DNA of 64,000 nt from Halosimplex pelagicum (lineage in GTDB: Archaea; Halobacteriota; Halobacteria; Halobacteriales; Haloarculaceae): NCBI RefSeq assembly GCF_013415905.1, contig NZ_CP058909.1, forward strand, positions 3,162,001 to 3,226,000, read 5' to 3'. This document shows positions 1-9,858 of the stretch, piece by piece. Positions within the stretch are counted from its first letter, which is position 1. Each line of letters begins with the position of its first letter. The notes beneath the pieces are model-generated. The model worked only from the letters and a program-made list of their open reading frames with translations. It was not told the origin of the DNA and did not search any database. The position numbers and the translations under genes were made by a program.

Positions 1-150
1 AATTAATACCCTATATGTAACAAGTACTGCTCCGACAATAATCATTCCAGTCCCATTCCAGAGATTGGGGACTGAGTATGGGTTGTCAAGGAACAGAATG
101 ACTACTCCACTGACCGAAACCAAAGCACCGAGACGGCCAGTTACCGTCAT
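1..150 (-). CDS. partial small membrane protein (N-terminal 50 residues)
   Basis: The reading frame starts at the ATG ending at 150 and runs off the left edge of the window. The 50 visible residues contain two hydrophobic stretches, roughly residues 9-21 and 36-50, separated by a short polar loop, so this is probably an integral membrane protein. An AT-rich TATA-like element lies 25-30 nt upstream of the ATG, which fits a leaderless haloarchaeal transcript. The family is not recognised because most of the gene is outside the window. Confidence 0.5.
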   Translation of the reverse strand, partial: MTVTGRLGALVSVSGVVILFLDNPYSVPNLWNGTGMIIVGAVLVTYRVLI

Positions 151-171
151 TTGATCGTCATACGGCGAATC

Positions 172-184
172 AATTTAAATATCT
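172..184 (-). promoter_or_regulatory. TATA-like promoter element of the leftmost gene
   Basis: On the minus strand the sequence gatatttaaattg sits about 25-30 nt upstream of the ATG at 150. This is the spacing of an archaeal TATA box driving a leaderless transcript. Confidence 0.45.
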
Positions 185-206
185 AACCCGGTAGTACTAC
201 TGCCCG

Positions 207-2501
207 CTAGATATTGCTAACTTGCTCAGCAAGTTTCGGGCCAATTCCCTCCACCGCTTGGAATGCGTCACTATCAGCCGCTACAAACGAATCATGAGAA
301 TCAAAGTGGGTTGCGATATTCCACGCTCGGTACTCGCCGATGCGGTCCGCTTGTTGCGCGCTCTCGAATACCTGGATTTTCTCCTCGTTGCGCAGGATTT
401 CCTCTCTGCCTTGGATCGTAACGGTGGTGATCTCGTCTTGCTCTTCTAGTCGTTTCAACACTATGCGACCAGCACTTTCGTTAATTCCACGCGTTGTTCC
501 TTGAGCCAGTATCGTGTCTTTCGGAACGGAGTCTGCAGGAGTTGTGAGTTCCCCGTCGATGATGTTCTCAACTGTGTGGAAGACAAGATCACCCGTGTCC
601 AGCCACGTGTAGGTTATTTCTTCGGGAATGTCGGGATGGTCATCACGGAGTGCGTCAAGTTCGTCTTTTATTTTATCCCGTGTCAGCCCGGTCTCGCCGA
701 TCCGATAACGATTGATCCGACCACTGTCTACGAACAGGTCTGTCCGTTCCTCATGTGGATCTTCTCGTATCACGAGGATTGTATGCTCGTCCGATGATCG
801 GCCATATCCGACGATCTGCTTGTTAGCGTCGGCGAATAGCGAAATATCAGTGTCTCTACCGTAATTCGTGGACGGGGAAAGCGTCGTCTGTGGCGGTCCG
901 AAGACGGTAAGATAGGGAGAAATATTGATCGTAATCAGGCACTTGAGGATATCGAAGAGTGTGAGTATAGTGTCTAAGTACGTCGCATTCCGATAGCGAA
1001 CTTGACCGTGAGCAACTCGGTTTCTAAGGTTCATGCCTTCCCGGCTAGTGTACCGGGACCGGAGATACACCGAATAATGCTGTCCCAATCGATCAGCGTT
1101 GTCAATGAATAGGCCGCCAAGCGTCTGTTGCCGCGTACCCTGCTCGCTGATGGTATAGGGTGGGCGGCCGGTCGCTCGGAAGGCCTCCACGATACTTGCT
1201 TCAAGATGCGGGATTAGCAAGAACAGTGCTGGTACGTAATTCTCATCGGAGAGTTCAAACAAGGCATCGGTGAGGAATGCCTCGGTGTCAGGAGACAGGG
1301 AGTCTCCAATCCAGAACACCTGGAAAATATCGGTCAACGTGAGATGACCTTCACTGATTAACCGATACATTGCATTACCGAGTGACGTCATCACACTTCC
1401 TGCCTGGCGGCGGTACGCTGATGGGATTGTCTCAACATCGGATGGGTCAACAGATATTGAGTAGGCTTCTGGCGAGTAGATTTGGCGCTGAAATAGTTGA
1501 GAGACCACGAATTCCTCTGTGGAGAGACGAATCTTATTCACGTCTGGTATCAGACTCCGTGATAACGTCAAGCAGTATACTGCGTATGCGCCGGAATAGT
1601 CCTGTTTCACTTGGGTGAACCACTCAACAATAGTATCTGCCTCATCTCGCATTGCCTGCGTCAAATCCTCTTCATCTACTCCGTCAAGGTCATCAAGCGA
1701 CATCTCTACCAATTCGTCATCTATCCCCGACTGCCGCGCTTGAAGCGCCTCTTGCTTCCAACTCCGTTGCTTCTCATCGGTCATGTAAGCGCCACATTCA
1801 ACGACCCCACTTTGTAGCGTATCCGCCTTCCGGAGGCTGCTTCCCTCTTCCAGTACATCTGCTTCCACACGATATGACTCAACCAGTGTCTGTTCTACGT
1901 CGTCTGTACTGTGGTCGCGGTTCAGTTTGAGTTGACGGAGTAACCGGAGAACCTTGCGCTCCCGATTAAACTGATTAGCTGATCGATGACTGGTTGCGGC
2001 ATCCTCTAAGAAGGTGATCCAGCGATCGACGACAGCCGTCGACAGATCATCCGTGTTCTCAAGGACACTCTCTACGATTGGGGTGATGAATGTGTTAGAT
2101 ATGATCGAATAGTTCTCTTCAAGAAATACAAGCGCCTCCTCAATTTCGTCAGCGGCATTATGCCCGTCAAGGCCAGCCCGCAGGTCAATCCGCCAGTAAT
2201 GATACTGTGCAGCGACACTCAGCCATCCGTCCTCTTCTGCCTCTGCGATTGCCGTTTCTAACTGACTCAAAGCCTCACGCGCTGCTGAAAACGAATTCTC
2301 AGAATACCAATCACACACATTCGAGACGATATCTGGAAGGAGCGATTCTCCCTCCAATTCTTCAAGATGGAGCTGGATGTCATCACTCAACTCCCCCGAA
2401 TCCTTGATTGAATCAAACAACCTATCGAGTTGAACAGCGACGTGACCCTCTTTCTCAGGATCGTGTTGTGCCCGCTCGAAGGCGTCCAGCAACCGGACCA
2501 T
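207..2501 (-). CDS. DUF4209-like large protein with C-terminal helix-hairpin-helix
   Basis: A 764-residue protein, taking the ATG at 2501 (MVRLLDAFERAQ) rather than the upstream in-frame start. The central part, around residues 470-510, carries an arginine-rich segment followed by LRNRVAHG. That N-R-x-x-H-G motif is typical of DUF4209 and related HEPN-like proteins. The last 20 residues read as a helix-hairpin-helix (EGIGPKLAEQVSNI), often used for DNA binding or as a haloarchaeal tail. The N-terminal half is acidic and helical. It sits at the edge of a defence cluster on the same strand as the SNF2 helicase. RNase activity through the RxxxxH-like HEPN motif is possible, but this is inference. 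No biochemical role is established from the sequence. Confidence 0.6.
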   Translation of the reverse strand: MVRLLDAFERAQHDPEKEGHVAVQLDRLFDSIKDSGELSDDIQLHLEELEGESLLPDIVSNVCDWYSENSFSAAREALSQLETAIAEAEEDGWLSVAAQYHYWRIDLRAGLDGHNAADEIEEALVFLEENYSIISNTFITPIVESVLENTDDLSTAVVDRWITFLEDAATSHRSANQFNRERKVLRLLRQLKLNRDHSTDDVEQTLVESYRVEADVLEEGSSLRKADTLQSGVVECGAYMTDEKQRSWKQEALQARQSGIDDELVEMSLDDLDGVDEEDLTQAMRDEADTIVEWFTQVKQDYSGAYAVYCLTLSRSLIPDVNKIRLSTEEFVVSQLFQRQIYSPEAYSISVDPSDVETIPSAYRRQAGSVMTSLGNAMYRLISEGHLTLTDIFQVFWIGDSLSPDTEAFLTDALFELSDENYVPALFLLIPHLEASIVEAFRATGRPPYTISEQGTRQQTLGGLFIDNADRLGQHYSVYLRSRYTSREGMNLRNRVAHGQVRYRNATYLDTILTLFDILKCLITINISPYLTVFGPPQTTLSPSTNYGRDTDISLFADANKQIVGYGRSSDEHTILVIREDPHEERTDLFVDSGRINRYRIGETGLTRDKIKDELDALRDDHPDIPEEITYTWLDTGDLVFHTVENIIDGELTTPADSVPKDTILAQGTTRGINESAGRIVLKRLEEQDEITTVTIQGREEILRNEEKIQVFESAQQADRIGEYRAWNIATHFDSHDSFVAADSDAFQAVEGIGPKLAEQVSNI

Positions 2502-2826
2502 ACCCACAAAACACCACACCGGGTGTGAAATCGTTTGCCAATGCTGCTCTATCGACAGATGAAATCATTGTTCAAAAAGCACAGAACCAGGAAAATTTGT
2601 ACAGACAGCCGCTCCACTTGACTGGTCCTGACGACTTAACCGTATTTCGTCCCCTCACAAGGCAGCATGTGCTGTCTGGAGAAGCCCTCGCTAGTCGCTA
2701 TTCGGAACTCAATCAGTTGCAAATAAGCCGTCAGACCGCGATCTGGTTATACTATGAGACTGTCCAGAAGCTTCACCGTATGCCATCCAATCGGTACATT
2801 TCGTCTGATGTAGTGTCAATGATCGT
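2502..2826. other. intergenic stretch with no convincing gene
   Basis: About 325 nt between two minus-strand genes. Short frames are present on both strands, but none has a start, composition or length that supports coding. It is AT-richer than the flanking genes. No obvious repeat or RNA structure was seen. Confidence 0.5.
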
Positions 2827-4002
2827 TTATTCACCTGCTTGTGAGCAAACGCAGTCTTCACATTTGAGTCCCCGAGTGATGCTGCCGAGATGGGTATGAT
2901 CGCTGAATTTCTCGTTGCAGGACACGCATTCGACCGCTTCTGTGACACCGACACCGCTTCCGTATCCGACAGTCACAGTTCGTCTGTGCTCCCCCATTAT
3001 CAACTCGAACTCAACTTCTCCCCGCTCGTATTCAACCTCAGTCAGGGTCACCGGCTTTGTCCGGACATCCAGTGCGTGCCGTTCACGGATCTCTGACTGC
3101 CGCTCTCGGAAGCCTTGATCCCGCCGCTGACGAACGTCCTTGAGCTCAGCATCGACATCCTGCAGATCGGATTTGAGTTCTTTCCGCTTCTTGAGCGCTT
3201 CTACGCGTTCAGCCTCTTCACTGCTGTCAATACGCCCGCTCAGTTCGTCGACCTTCGAAGAGAGGTTCGAACGCTTCTCTTGGAGTTCCTGAATGCGTTG
3301 CTGTTGCATCTGTCGGTACTCTTCAACCTCGGCATCGGCGGCACGAGACGCTTCGTGGTGGATATCATCGATCGTCTCATCGATACGTTCGATAAGCCGT
3401 TCGTTCGCAGTATCCAGAAGTTCCCGAGCATCCGTGGGATCGATCTCCATCTGGTCGCTCGTCACAGTCGCACCATCCAGTGATGTGAGTTCCAAGAACG
3501 TCTGCTCCAGAGGCGGAAGAAACTCCTCCGATCGGACATCCAGTGCGACCGCTCGCAGGAATTCAGACTGGTATTCGCTGACTGTCTCGATCGTTACTTG
3601 ATAGAGAATGACCACAGCGGTTCGGTCATAATACGGTGTAAAATCAGCATCACTCACTTCGACGTCGCTCTGTCGAAGCCACTCGGGGATCCGGATGTCG
3701 TTGCCAGCCGAATTGGTAGCGATTTTGCCCGTCGGACACCGTTCACTTGCTTGGGAGAGAATTCGTTGAAAGAAAGCGCTCTCTGGATGCAGCGGTTCGA
3801 CGTTGTCTCTCCCGTCGACGTCGTCTTCATCGCCGCAGACCAGAGTAAGCCCATCGGTCAGTAATTCGCTGTGTGCCGAATCAGGAGACGTGATCACCCA
3901 CTGGTTGTCTTGTTTTTTTATCGTGCATCCGAGCGTTTGGAGATATTGCTCTGTTATCCGTTCGACAGCGGACTGAGTGACGGGGATCGCTGCGTCAGTC
4001 AT
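2827..4002 (-). CDS. coiled-coil protein with C-terminal zinc finger, partner of SNF2 helicase
   Basis: A 391-residue protein. The ATG at 4002 overlaps the stop of the upstream SNF2 gene in the sequence ATGACTGA, so the two are translationally coupled. The first 180 residues form an alpha/beta region. Residues about 200-310 are a strongly charged coiled coil rich in E, K, R and Q. The C-terminus has two CxxC pairs (CVSC and CEDC), a probable zinc ribbon. The arrangement suggests a DNA-binding or scaffold subunit working with the helicase. I do not recognise the family. Coupling to the helicase and the position opposite the DUF499/DUF1156 operon make a defence role likely by context only. Confidence 0.6.
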   Translation of the reverse strand: MTDAAIPVTQSAVERITEQYLQTLGCTIKKQDNQWVITSPDSAHSELLTDGLTLVCGDEDDVDGRDNVEPLHPESAFFQRILSQASERCPTGKIATNSAGNDIRIPEWLRQSDVEVSDADFTPYYDRTAVVILYQVTIETVSEYQSEFLRAVALDVRSEEFLPPLEQTFLELTSLDGATVTSDQMEIDPTDARELLDTANERLIERIDETIDDIHHEASRAADAEVEEYRQMQQQRIQELQEKRSNLSSKVDELSGRIDSSEEAERVEALKKRKELKSDLQDVDAELKDVRQRRDQGFRERQSEIRERHALDVRTKPVTLTEVEYERGEVEFELIMGEHRRTVTVGYGSGVGVTEAVECVSCNEKFSDHTHLGSITRGLKCEDCVCSQAGE

Positions 4003-5749
4003 CGCTCGCCCCCAAGTCGAAGCCGTTGAAGACACCGCTGTTGAATTCTTCTAATTTATCGGCGAGGTCCCGTTGCTCTTGGAGATCGACCGCCATGTCA
4101 TCGAAATTGTTCTCCAGGTCGACTTCGGAGTCAGCGTTGACCAGTCGCTCGAAGATCTCGTCTTCGAAGCTAGTCCCGGACTCCTCAAGCCGGCTCAAGA
4201 TCGAACTTAGTTCGCCGACGCTCTGTTGGAACAGGTCGATCTTGTGGTAGAGACGGTCTAGTACGTACTCCTCGATCGTATCTTTCAGCGCCATGTTGAA
4301 GATGTATACGCTACGTTTCTGCCCGATTCGATGGATGCGACCGATTCGCTGTTCGACTCGCATCGGATTCCACGGCAGGTCGTAGTTCACCATTATATTG
4401 CAGAACTGGAGGTTACGCCCCTCGCTCATCGCGTCTGTTGAGACAAGAACACCGCCGTCCGCTTCGAAATCCTCGACGATCTGCTCTTTCTCCTCACTGG
4501 AGTGTCCGCCATGGAACGAATGGACCGTATATCCCTCTGAGGCGAGTCTGTCGAGGACTTGGCGTTGCGTGGCGCGGAACTGCGTGAAGACGATGACGCG
4601 CCCTTTCTCGACGTTCTCGCGGGCCTCTTCTACGATGTCGAGCAGTCGTTCCTGCTTCGTGACCGCGTCGATAGCTTCGACACGATCCAGAATCGTCTCC
4701 AGTTCTTCAGCGTGCGTGAGCTCCGATTGCTCGTACAGTCGCTTCTCGATAGTCTCTTTTAGTGCGGCGGGGCTGCTGACGACCTCTTTCTGCAGTAGCA
4801 TCAACACCAGCTTCTGGCCCTGATCCTGACTGTAGGCTCCCTTGACGTAGTCCGAAACAGCCTGGTAGAGCTCTCGCTCCGCTGGAGACGGGTGAAACGT
4901 CCTCGTGTCGATAGTGCGGTCGGTGAAATCGATATCCGTGTCTGCGCGCCGGTTTCGAATCATCACTTCGTTGAGTCGGTCCTGTAACTCGTTTCGGTTG
5001 ACCAGTGTCTCCTGATTGCTGTTCACGAAGTACTGGTGGAACACGTCGCGCGTTCCGAACAATCCCGGCCGAAGGAGGGACACGACGTTATAGAGGTCCG
5101 TCAGTTCGTTCTGGATCGGCGTCGCCGTCAGGAAGAACGCGTAATTATACGTAAGATTGTCTATCAATTCGTATCGGTCCGTCTCTTCATTCTTGACGTA
5201 GTGGGCCTCGTCGAGGACGAGTACGTCCCAATTCCGTTTGAGAACGGTCGAACGGTGACGCTCGCTTTTGGCCGTATCGATGCTCGCAATGATGTAGTCG
5301 TGGTTGTCGAAACCCTCGAACTCGTCGTCGTAGTTACAGACGAAGTCGAGCCCGAACTTCTCACGTAGTTCCTCTTGCCACTGCTTGGCCAACTGCGCAG
5401 GTGTGAGAATGAGAACCGAGTTATCCGTCTCACGGAAGTGCATCTCCTTGAGAATCATCCCGACTTCGATCGTCTTTCCTAGCCCGACCTCGTCGGCGAG
5501 AAGCGCTTTTCCGTCCATCTCGAAGAGCGCTCGATACGCCGCGTCGACTTGGTGTTCGAGGAGTTTGACCGAGTCCTCATCCAGTTGCTTGAGAGAGCGA
5601 AGTTCGGAATCCGGTTGACCAGCCTGCAGACGAACCGCCTGCACGCTCTGGACGTGCTCCTCGCTATCGCTATCTTTAGAGAGTGAGTCGAAAAGGTCGT
5701 CCGCAGACTCGTGTGTGACCTCAACGTCGACGAGGTCGTAACTTCCCAT
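3995..5749 (-). CDS. SNF2-family DEAH-type helicase/translocase
   Basis: A 584-residue superfamily 2 ATPase with the complete SNF2 core. Motif I is GLGKT at residues 89-93, motif II is DEAH at 180-183, motif III is LTATP around 210. Motif V lies near STDAMSEGRNLQ, and motif VI is EQRIGRIHRIGQK around 460. It should translocate on double-stranded DNA using ATP. No nuclease or chromatin domain is fused to it. SNF2 proteins of this type accompany methyltransferases in DISARM- and BREX-like defence clusters, and here it is divergent from a DUF499 ATPase and DUF1156 methyltransferase. The gene is first in a minus-strand operon and overlaps the following coiled-coil gene. The enzyme class is secure; participation in phage defence is inferred from context. 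Confidence 0.88.
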   Translation of the reverse strand: MGSYDLVDVEVTHESADDLFDSLSKDSDSEEHVQSVQAVRLQAGQPDSELRSLKQLDEDSVKLLEHQVDAAYRALFEMDGKALLADEVGLGKTIEVGMILKEMHFRETDNSVLILTPAQLAKQWQEELREKFGLDFVCNYDDEFEGFDNHDYIIASIDTAKSERHRSTVLKRNWDVLVLDEAHYVKNEETDRYELIDNLTYNYAFFLTATPIQNELTDLYNVVSLLRPGLFGTRDVFHQYFVNSNQETLVNRNELQDRLNEVMIRNRRADTDIDFTDRTIDTRTFHPSPAERELYQAVSDYVKGAYSQDQGQKLVLMLLQKEVVSSPAALKETIEKRLYEQSELTHAEELETILDRVEAIDAVTKQERLLDIVEEARENVEKGRVIVFTQFRATQRQVLDRLASEGYTVHSFHGGHSSEEKEQIVEDFEADGGVLVSTDAMSEGRNLQFCNIMVNYDLPWNPMRVEQRIGRIHRIGQKRSVYIFNMALKDTIEEYVLDRLYHKIDLFQQSVGELSSILSRLEESGTSFEDEIFERLVNADSEVDLENNFDDMAVDLQEQRDLADKLEEFNSGVFNGFDLGASDD

Positions 5750-5860
5750 GCCCTCCCAAAGTCAGGTAAGCGTGAAATACGTTATGCGCTGTATCCTCAC
5801 TTCGGGATAATCGGGGCGTGGTAGGCTCTGTACAGAACGAAGTTGCCGTCGTTCCTCTAT

Positions 5861-5878
5861 CCGATTTAATTATATCGG
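5861..5878. promoter_or_regulatory. TATA element inside an inverted repeat in the divergent defence promoter
   Basis: The sequence is CCGAT, then eight AT bases, then ATCGG, an 18-bp dyad whose centre is a TATA-like element. It lies about 70 nt upstream of the DUF499 start and in the shared region with the divergent SNF2 operon. The dyad could be an operator that occludes TBP binding. Confidence 0.4.
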
Positions 5879-5948
5879 TCGCTATCACGCGAGACTATTG
5901 GGATCATAGTGTTTATTGAGCCATACTGACGTGTGTTCGAGTATCAAG

Positions 5949-8900
5949 ATGGCAGAAACAACGGGCCTCTCTCATACTCTCGCAGACACGGTTACCCTGA
6001 GCCGTGAGCTCCGCGAGGAGGGACAGATCGACGGGCAGGTCAAGCTTTACAACGTCGACGACGACGGGGAATTCGAGTCTGACGCGGAGCTGTTCTTCGA
6101 CCGGACGCTGATGACTCAGGGGCTCAGAGAAGCGCTCACGATTCTCAGAGACTCACTGACCGGTGACGACCCCCGCGGGACTCATATTCTCTATGGCCCA
6201 TACGGGAGTGGGAAATCCCACCAGATGGTCGCGCTGTACCACTGTTTCGACGATCCTGCCGCTGCGACTGAGTGGGCCGACGATTCTATCGATGCGTTTG
6301 ACAGCGCGCTTCCGGAGTCGGCGATCCCGATCACGGTCGCTATGCATAACGAGCAGTACGAGCATCTGTGGGAGCCGTTCTTCGAAGCGCTCGACTACGA
6401 CCCGGGAACGTTCGAGTCGGGTGGCTACCCGGACATGCAGACCATCCAGGAGGCAGTCGGTGACGAGACGGTCGCGTTCTTCGTTGACGAACTGGAAGAC
6501 TGGTTCGACACGCTCCAGGGCGACCGCAAAAGCGCTAACAAGGCCTTCCTGCAGTCGTTGCTCGAATCGACGGCGCTCTCTGATCTGGAACTGTACACCA
6601 TCGTCTCCGTACTCCGCGAGGACTCAGAGGTCCACGACATCCTGAATCGAGAGCAGGCAGTCGAAGTCAACATGAACAACCAGGTGGACAAGCGGGAGGT
6701 CCTCCGCCACCGCCTGATCGATTCCGTCGAAGAAAACGCCGCGCGCGAAATCGTCAACGGGTATTTCGACGCGTACGACCAATCCGACCACGTTTCGCTC
6801 CCCGACGATCTGCTGTCGGAGATGCACGACCTCTACCCGTTCCACCCCGTATTACTGGACGCGCTGGAAACGCGGTACTACGCCGACGAAGACAACCAGA
6901 ACACGCGCGGGATGATCTATCTCTTCTCGAAGGTCCTCCTGGAGATGCGCGACCAGACGGACCTGATCACTCACGGAGACATCGATGCCATCGAGTTCGA
7001 GGACGAACTGGCGAAGATCAATTACGAGCGACTCAACGCCGCAACGGGCGACATCAAGAATCGTATCGACAACGACGAGGTCCCGTACGGGCGACGGATC
7101 CTCAACACGATCTTACTCTACTCGCTGAAGCCGAGCGAAGGTGAAGGTGCCGACGTCTCGGAGATCGTCATGGGTGCCTACCAGACGGGAGACTTGATCT
7201 CGGACGTGGTTCTCAATCTCGAACGGCTCCACGGCGTCGCCTGGCACCTCCACAAACTCAACGGCAAGTACGCGATCCGGGACCGACAGAACCCGAACGC
7301 GCTGATCCGAAACGCCGCCGTCGACGTCTCCGAGACGTCGGCCAAAGCCGAGGTCGCGGACTTCATTATCGACATCTTCGGCTCGAACGCACACCCGGTG
7401 GGATTCAAGACGAACGACATCCGGGACGTGCCCGACAGCCGCGAAATCACCGTCGTGGTGAAAGACGACCAGTGGACGCCCGACGAAGTCGAGCAAGTCA
7501 TCACGAACGACGGACGCGGCCGCGAATGGCGCAACACACTCGTATTCGTCCAACCGTCGGGTGAGAAGGCAATCGAATCCGGGACTCGCTACATCGACAA
7601 AGCACGGTACATCGAGGGCGCGCGCCAGGTCCTGGCCGACGAATCTCTCGACGAAGAGATCCGGTCGGCTATTCAGGATATGAAAGATCAGGAGAAGCAC
7701 GAACTCCAAGAGGAACTCCAACTCCTGTACGGTGAGGTCCTCGACGGCGACGACCTACTCAACGAGTTCGACGACGCCGCCCCGATGGACCTCGACGTGT
7801 ACGTACTGGACGGTGCCGAACTGGATGCGTCGAACATCGCGGACTCTGCGGCGGCTGACCCGTTCGACCTCCAGTCACAGATATGGCCGATCGCCGAGGA
7901 CTTGCTGGAGCGTCGCGGTGAGATATCGGTCGAGGACATTTATGAACAGTTCCTGCGCGACCCGGAGCTTCCTGTCCCCGGAAGTGCGAACGACGTGCTG
8001 AACGCGACCGTCGAGGCGCTTGAGGACAAGCCGGTTCTCGCCCGGGGCTCGAAGGGGTTCCGAGACGACCTCTCCGGCAGTTCGCTCGACACCGTGCTCG
8101 TTCGGCGAACGGACGTCGAGGTCTGGAGCGTCGACGATGTCGAACAGGAACTACGGCAACGCTTCGGCAGCGGCACGACGGCCATCGACATCGGAGATTT
8201 CGAGCTCGAACTCGTCGAGGACGGCGAAGTCTGGATCGACGGCGACACGCGCGACGTGGTGATGCGCGCTATCGGTCGACTTGCCCGGGAAGACCAGTAC
8301 GTCATCGTCCATGGGAACGAGATTCTCGACAAACCGCAATCGGACGCGACGCTGCGCGATGTGGGCGGAGCGACGGTCGTCGGGGCGTCGTATCTGACCG
8401 AGGGTATCGAAGACGCGATCGACGAGGATGGATACGCGAACCTCGACACGATCATCGGCGAGCTCCGGGCGGACGAGTCCGTGTTCCTCCCGCCCGACGA
8501 GACGGAAGCCGTCGCCCGGGAAGCGGTCAACGAATTCCTGATCGAGAACTACGTCCTCGAAGCCGGCGGCCGGTACCTGGATTCGCTCGGCGACCGTCAG
8601 CCGACGACCGTCAAGATCGTCCCGACGGTATCGGATCGCATCGGCGACCAGATCCTGGAGTACATCGAAGAGTTGGAGGCCGGCGACCAGTTCTCCGTCA
8701 ACAAGGTCGCCGACCGCTTCGACAGCACCGTTACCGAGTTCATGGTTCGGACGTTCCTTCTTGAGAACATCGGGAAGGACGAAGAACCGGAGTACGTCGT
8801 CAACACGACGGGTTCAGAGAAGGCGTCCGATTGGGTCCCGGGATACCCGTTCCGAAAAGCCGACGCCGACACGCCGACATGGCGCTTCGAGTACAACGGC

Positions 8901-9155
8901 GACGACGTCGCCGCGATGCGCAGTAAGTGGCGCGACAGTCACGAGACCGGTACCGTCGAATACGGCGACGTCACGTTCATGCTCCCCGACCGAGAAGGAA
9001 TCCCCGGTGCGCTTCAAGGGACTGCTGACGTCGAACGAACGCAAGTGAGTCTAACGCTACGGTCCGGGCAAGATTATACGAAGATACAGGACCTCTTCGA
9101 ACGGATGCCAGAGGAGGCGTCAAGTCTGAAAGTCGAGATCAACTTCCAGAAGTAG
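5949..9155 (+). CDS. DUF499 family AAA-type ATPase of an anti-phage cluster
   Basis: A 1068-residue protein, taking the ATG at 5949 (MAETTGLSH). Walker A is GPYGSGKS at residues 83-90, followed by a conserved SHQMVALYH stretch, and an acidic Walker-B-like VAFFVDELED lies near residue 178. The long C-terminal part is acidic with several small winged-helix-like segments. It matches the DUF499 family, whose members travel with DUF1156 methyltransferases and SNF2 helicases in bacterial and archaeal defence islands and resemble the BREX BrxC/PglY ATPases. The role is probably an ATP-dependent motor or regulator of the modification complex. It is the first gene of a plus-strand operon whose third gene is the methyltransferase. 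Family assignment is confident; mechanism is unknown. Confidence 0.82.
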   Translation: MAETTGLSHTLADTVTLSRELREEGQIDGQVKLYNVDDDGEFESDAELFFDRTLMTQGLREALTILRDSLTGDDPRGTHILYGPYGSGKSHQMVALYHCFDDPAAATEWADDSIDAFDSALPESAIPITVAMHNEQYEHLWEPFFEALDYDPGTFESGGYPDMQTIQEAVGDETVAFFVDELEDWFDTLQGDRKSANKAFLQSLLESTALSDLELYTIVSVLREDSEVHDILNREQAVEVNMNNQVDKREVLRHRLIDSVEENAAREIVNGYFDAYDQSDHVSLPDDLLSEMHDLYPFHPVLLDALETRYYADEDNQNTRGMIYLFSKVLLEMRDQTDLITHGDIDAIEFEDELAKINYERLNAATGDIKNRIDNDEVPYGRRILNTILLYSLKPSEGEGADVSEIVMGAYQTGDLISDVVLNLERLHGVAWHLHKLNGKYAIRDRQNPNALIRNAAVDVSETSAKAEVADFIIDIFGSNAHPVGFKTNDIRDVPDSREITVVVKDDQWTPDEVEQVITNDGRGREWRNTLVFVQPSGEKAIESGTRYIDKARYIEGARQVLADESLDEEIRSAIQDMKDQEKHELQEELQLLYGEVLDGDDLLNEFDDAAPMDLDVYVLDGAELDASNIADSAAADPFDLQSQIWPIAEDLLERRGEISVEDIYEQFLRDPELPVPGSANDVLNATVEALEDKPVLARGSKGFRDDLSGSSLDTVLVRRTDVEVWSVDDVEQELRQRFGSGTTAIDIGDFELELVEDGEVWIDGDTRDVVMRAIGRLAREDQYVIVHGNEILDKPQSDATLRDVGGATVVGASYLTEGIEDAIDEDGYANLDTIIGELRADESVFLPPDETEAVAREAVNEFLIENYVLEAGGRYLDSLGDRQPTTVKIVPTVSDRIGDQILEYIEELEAGDQFSVNKVADRFDSTVTEFMVRTFLLENIGKDEEPEYVVNTTGSEKASDWVPGYPFRKADADTPTWRFEYNGDDVAAMRSKWRDSHETGTVEYGDVTFMLPDREGIPGALQGTADVERTQVSLTLRSGQDYTKIQDLFERMPEEASSLKVEINFQK

Positions 9156-9288
9156 GTTTCTGCCTGAATCGGTCCGTATCAAAGTCCCGCTGCTTCGCAA
9201 GAGCAACTTACTGTATTGTTCTATTGGTTTTCACAAGGGGTCCGTCAGACAGGTAGATTAATCACGGGTGATAGTATTCCTGATCGTT

Positions 9289-9732
9289 ATGAGTACTGCG
9301 GCCGTTTCATGTACGAAATGCGGAAAACAGTTCGAGGTGAAGACCGAGTACTTCCAAAAGTTCGGTAGCGATCCATTTTGTCAGGATTGTCTAATTCATA
9401 CTGAATGTAGCTCCTGTCACCAAGGTCTTCGACTGCAACCCTCCCGATACAAGGAACTGAACGGGGACCCGATAATTTGCAAAAGCTGCGATCAGAATAG
9501 CAGCCATGAGACCACTACAAGTAGTTCTTCTGGCGGCACATTCTGGTCCGGACTAACGATCGGCGAGAAGATCGTATTCCCGATATTGCTAGTTGCCTTC
9601 GTTGGTATCTTAGGGCTGTCCGCCATCGCAGAGGCCAACGGTGGAAATGTTGACGCTCCGATTCTCCTACCGCTTCTGATACTCCTGTACTGGACGTACC
9701 GCCGCGGCAAGAAGAACAGTACCGGCTCCTGA
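9289..9732 (+). CDS. zinc-ribbon membrane protein between DUF499 ATPase and methyltransferase
   Basis: A 147-residue protein starting at the ATG at 9289. Residues 8-70 contain several CxxC-type pairs (CTKC, CQDC, CSSC, CKSC), indicating two small treble-clef or LIM-like zinc modules. After a serine/threonine-rich linker come two hydrophobic segments, near residues 100-115 and 125-138, ending in a basic YRRGKK tail. This predicts membrane anchoring with a cytosolic zinc module. Its place between two core defence genes suggests a system-specific accessory, perhaps tethering the complex at the membrane. The family is not recognised. Confidence 0.6.
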   Translation: MSTAAVSCTKCGKQFEVKTEYFQKFGSDPFCQDCLIHTECSSCHQGLRLQPSRYKELNGDPIICKSCDQNSSHETTTSSSSGGTFWSGLTIGEKIVFPILLVAFVGILGLSAIAEANGGNVDAPILLPLLILLYWTYRRGKKNSTGS

Positions 9733-9858
9733 GACCGTTCTTGACTCGATCGACATTGTAGCAGTTCCGATCTAGCTATCGGTCTCAAGGGCCTGGTTCC
9801 CATCACGGAGAACGCACACTTATGTGGGTCGTCGGTAATCCCTGTTACATACTGACTC

